From Kiloniella spongiae (lineage in GTDB: Bacteria > Pseudomonadota > Alphaproteobacteria > Kiloniellales > Kiloniellaceae): a stretch of 64,000 bases of DNA. A program made the position numbers and the translations under genes. Below, one piece after another: positions 63,755 to 64,000 of the stretch. The notes under the pieces were generated by a model. That model was not told where the DNA came from. It saw only the letters and a list, made by a program, of their open reading frames with translations, and did no database searches. Location: positions 265,331-329,330 of the forward strand of contig NZ_LAQL01000007.1 of the NCBI RefSeq assembly GCF_001026905.1, given 5' to 3'. How positions within the stretch are numbered: the first letter of the stretch is position 1; each line of letters starts with the position of its first letter.

Positions 63755-64000
63755 TTAGCATCCCGAATTTAACACGCTCTGGGGAACCTCTGTAGCTTGC
63801 CAAGGGGCTGACCATTTTAAGTATTTTGATTGACTTGGTAATGGTGGGAATGTTTGTTCAGAAATTGCAGAGAAGATTTCCCGGTAGATGTTTACTATAT
63901 TGAATTCGCCGTTCTCATACTTCCTGAATGCAGATTTAACACTTTCAACATTCATTCCGGTCTTTTTGATTAATTTCCAAACTTCAGGTTTAAATCCACC
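63755..64000 (-). CDS. Unidentified protein, 3' portion; 5' end beyond window
   Basis: The frame is open from the right edge (GGFKPEVWKLIKKTG) through to the stop at 63755, 81 residues visible. An internal ATG at 63955 exists but the upstream frame has no stop, so the gene probably starts outside the window. Sequence after it is NVESVKSAFRKYENGEFNIV and a Pro-rich tail. No family recognised. Confidence 0.5.
   Translation of the reverse strand, partial: GGFKPEVWKLIKKTGMNVESVKSAFRKYENGEFNIVNIYREIFSAISEQTFPPLPSQSKYLKWSAPWQATEVPQSVLNSGC

Noticed and set aside
1..64000. CRISPR arrays, insertion sequences, tRNA or rRNA genes
   Set aside because: No regularly spaced repeats, transposase genes, tRNA-like folds or rRNA stretches were recognised on either strand.

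Overview
The window is ordinary chromosomal DNA of a gene-dense alphaproteobacterium. Evidence for the class: heme is started by a C4-type 5-aminolevulinate synthase (hemA, 35085-36296 minus); the HDAC-like/xseB/ispA/dxs gene order; a short PutA under an Lrp-type PutR; and many chemoreceptors. Base composition by eye is moderate, in the mid-40s percent G+C, which points to a marine, Rhodospirillales/Kiloniellales-like organism rather than a high-GC rhizobium. The genus cannot be fixed from the sequence alone. No rRNA, tRNA, insertion sequence, prophage or CRISPR array was seen.

Layout. 0-7.6 kb: the start of an efflux-pump adaptor, then deacetylase, xseB, ispA, dxs (isoprenoid precursors), a MATE exporter and tlyA. 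8-20 kb: an orphan sensor kinase, sppA, an RlmD-type rRNA methyltransferase, hemH, a membrane-fused spermidine-synthase-like protein, aroC, fabI and a YihY-type membrane protein. 20-26 kb: a questin-oxidase-like protein, a CbpA/CbpM-like co-chaperone pair, a glycine-zipper lipoprotein, pdxH, a cation-efflux protein and a short-chain dehydrogenase. 26-33 kb: modABC and two chemoreceptors, one with a duplicated CHASE3-like sensor. 33-38 kb: Lrp regulator and nitrilase-family hydrolase (divergent), a PadR-like regulator, hemA and a class III aminotransferase. 38-42.5 kb: an Hpt/receiver protein, then two secreted cysteine proteins followed by SCO1, then an AEC transporter.

42.5-53.5 kb is the more accessory part. 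It holds a DUF2867 gene broken by a stop codon, an XRE regulator, a cobalt-type nitrile hydratase operon (nthA, nthB, activator), two LysR regulators, an NmrA-like reductase, a chromate-resistance pair (rhodanese-ChrB fusion and ChrA), an ArsR/permease pair with a large palindromic operator, and an apparent 48-residue small protein. 53.7-64 kb: a Cache chemoreceptor followed by a STAS protein, pyrE, a crotonase-family enzyme, a PAS protein, a PaaI-type thioesterase, divergent putR/putA with a clear palindrome between them, a membrane PH-like protein and the end of an unidentified gene.

The most useful second-look items are: the DUF2867 nonsense mutation at 42881-42883; modA, whose complete signal peptide is encoded upstream of any standard start codon; the trio of two secreted cysteine proteins plus SCO1; the palindromes at the arsR and putA promoters; and a recurring pattern of 15-21 bp tandem duplications at or near gene boundaries.
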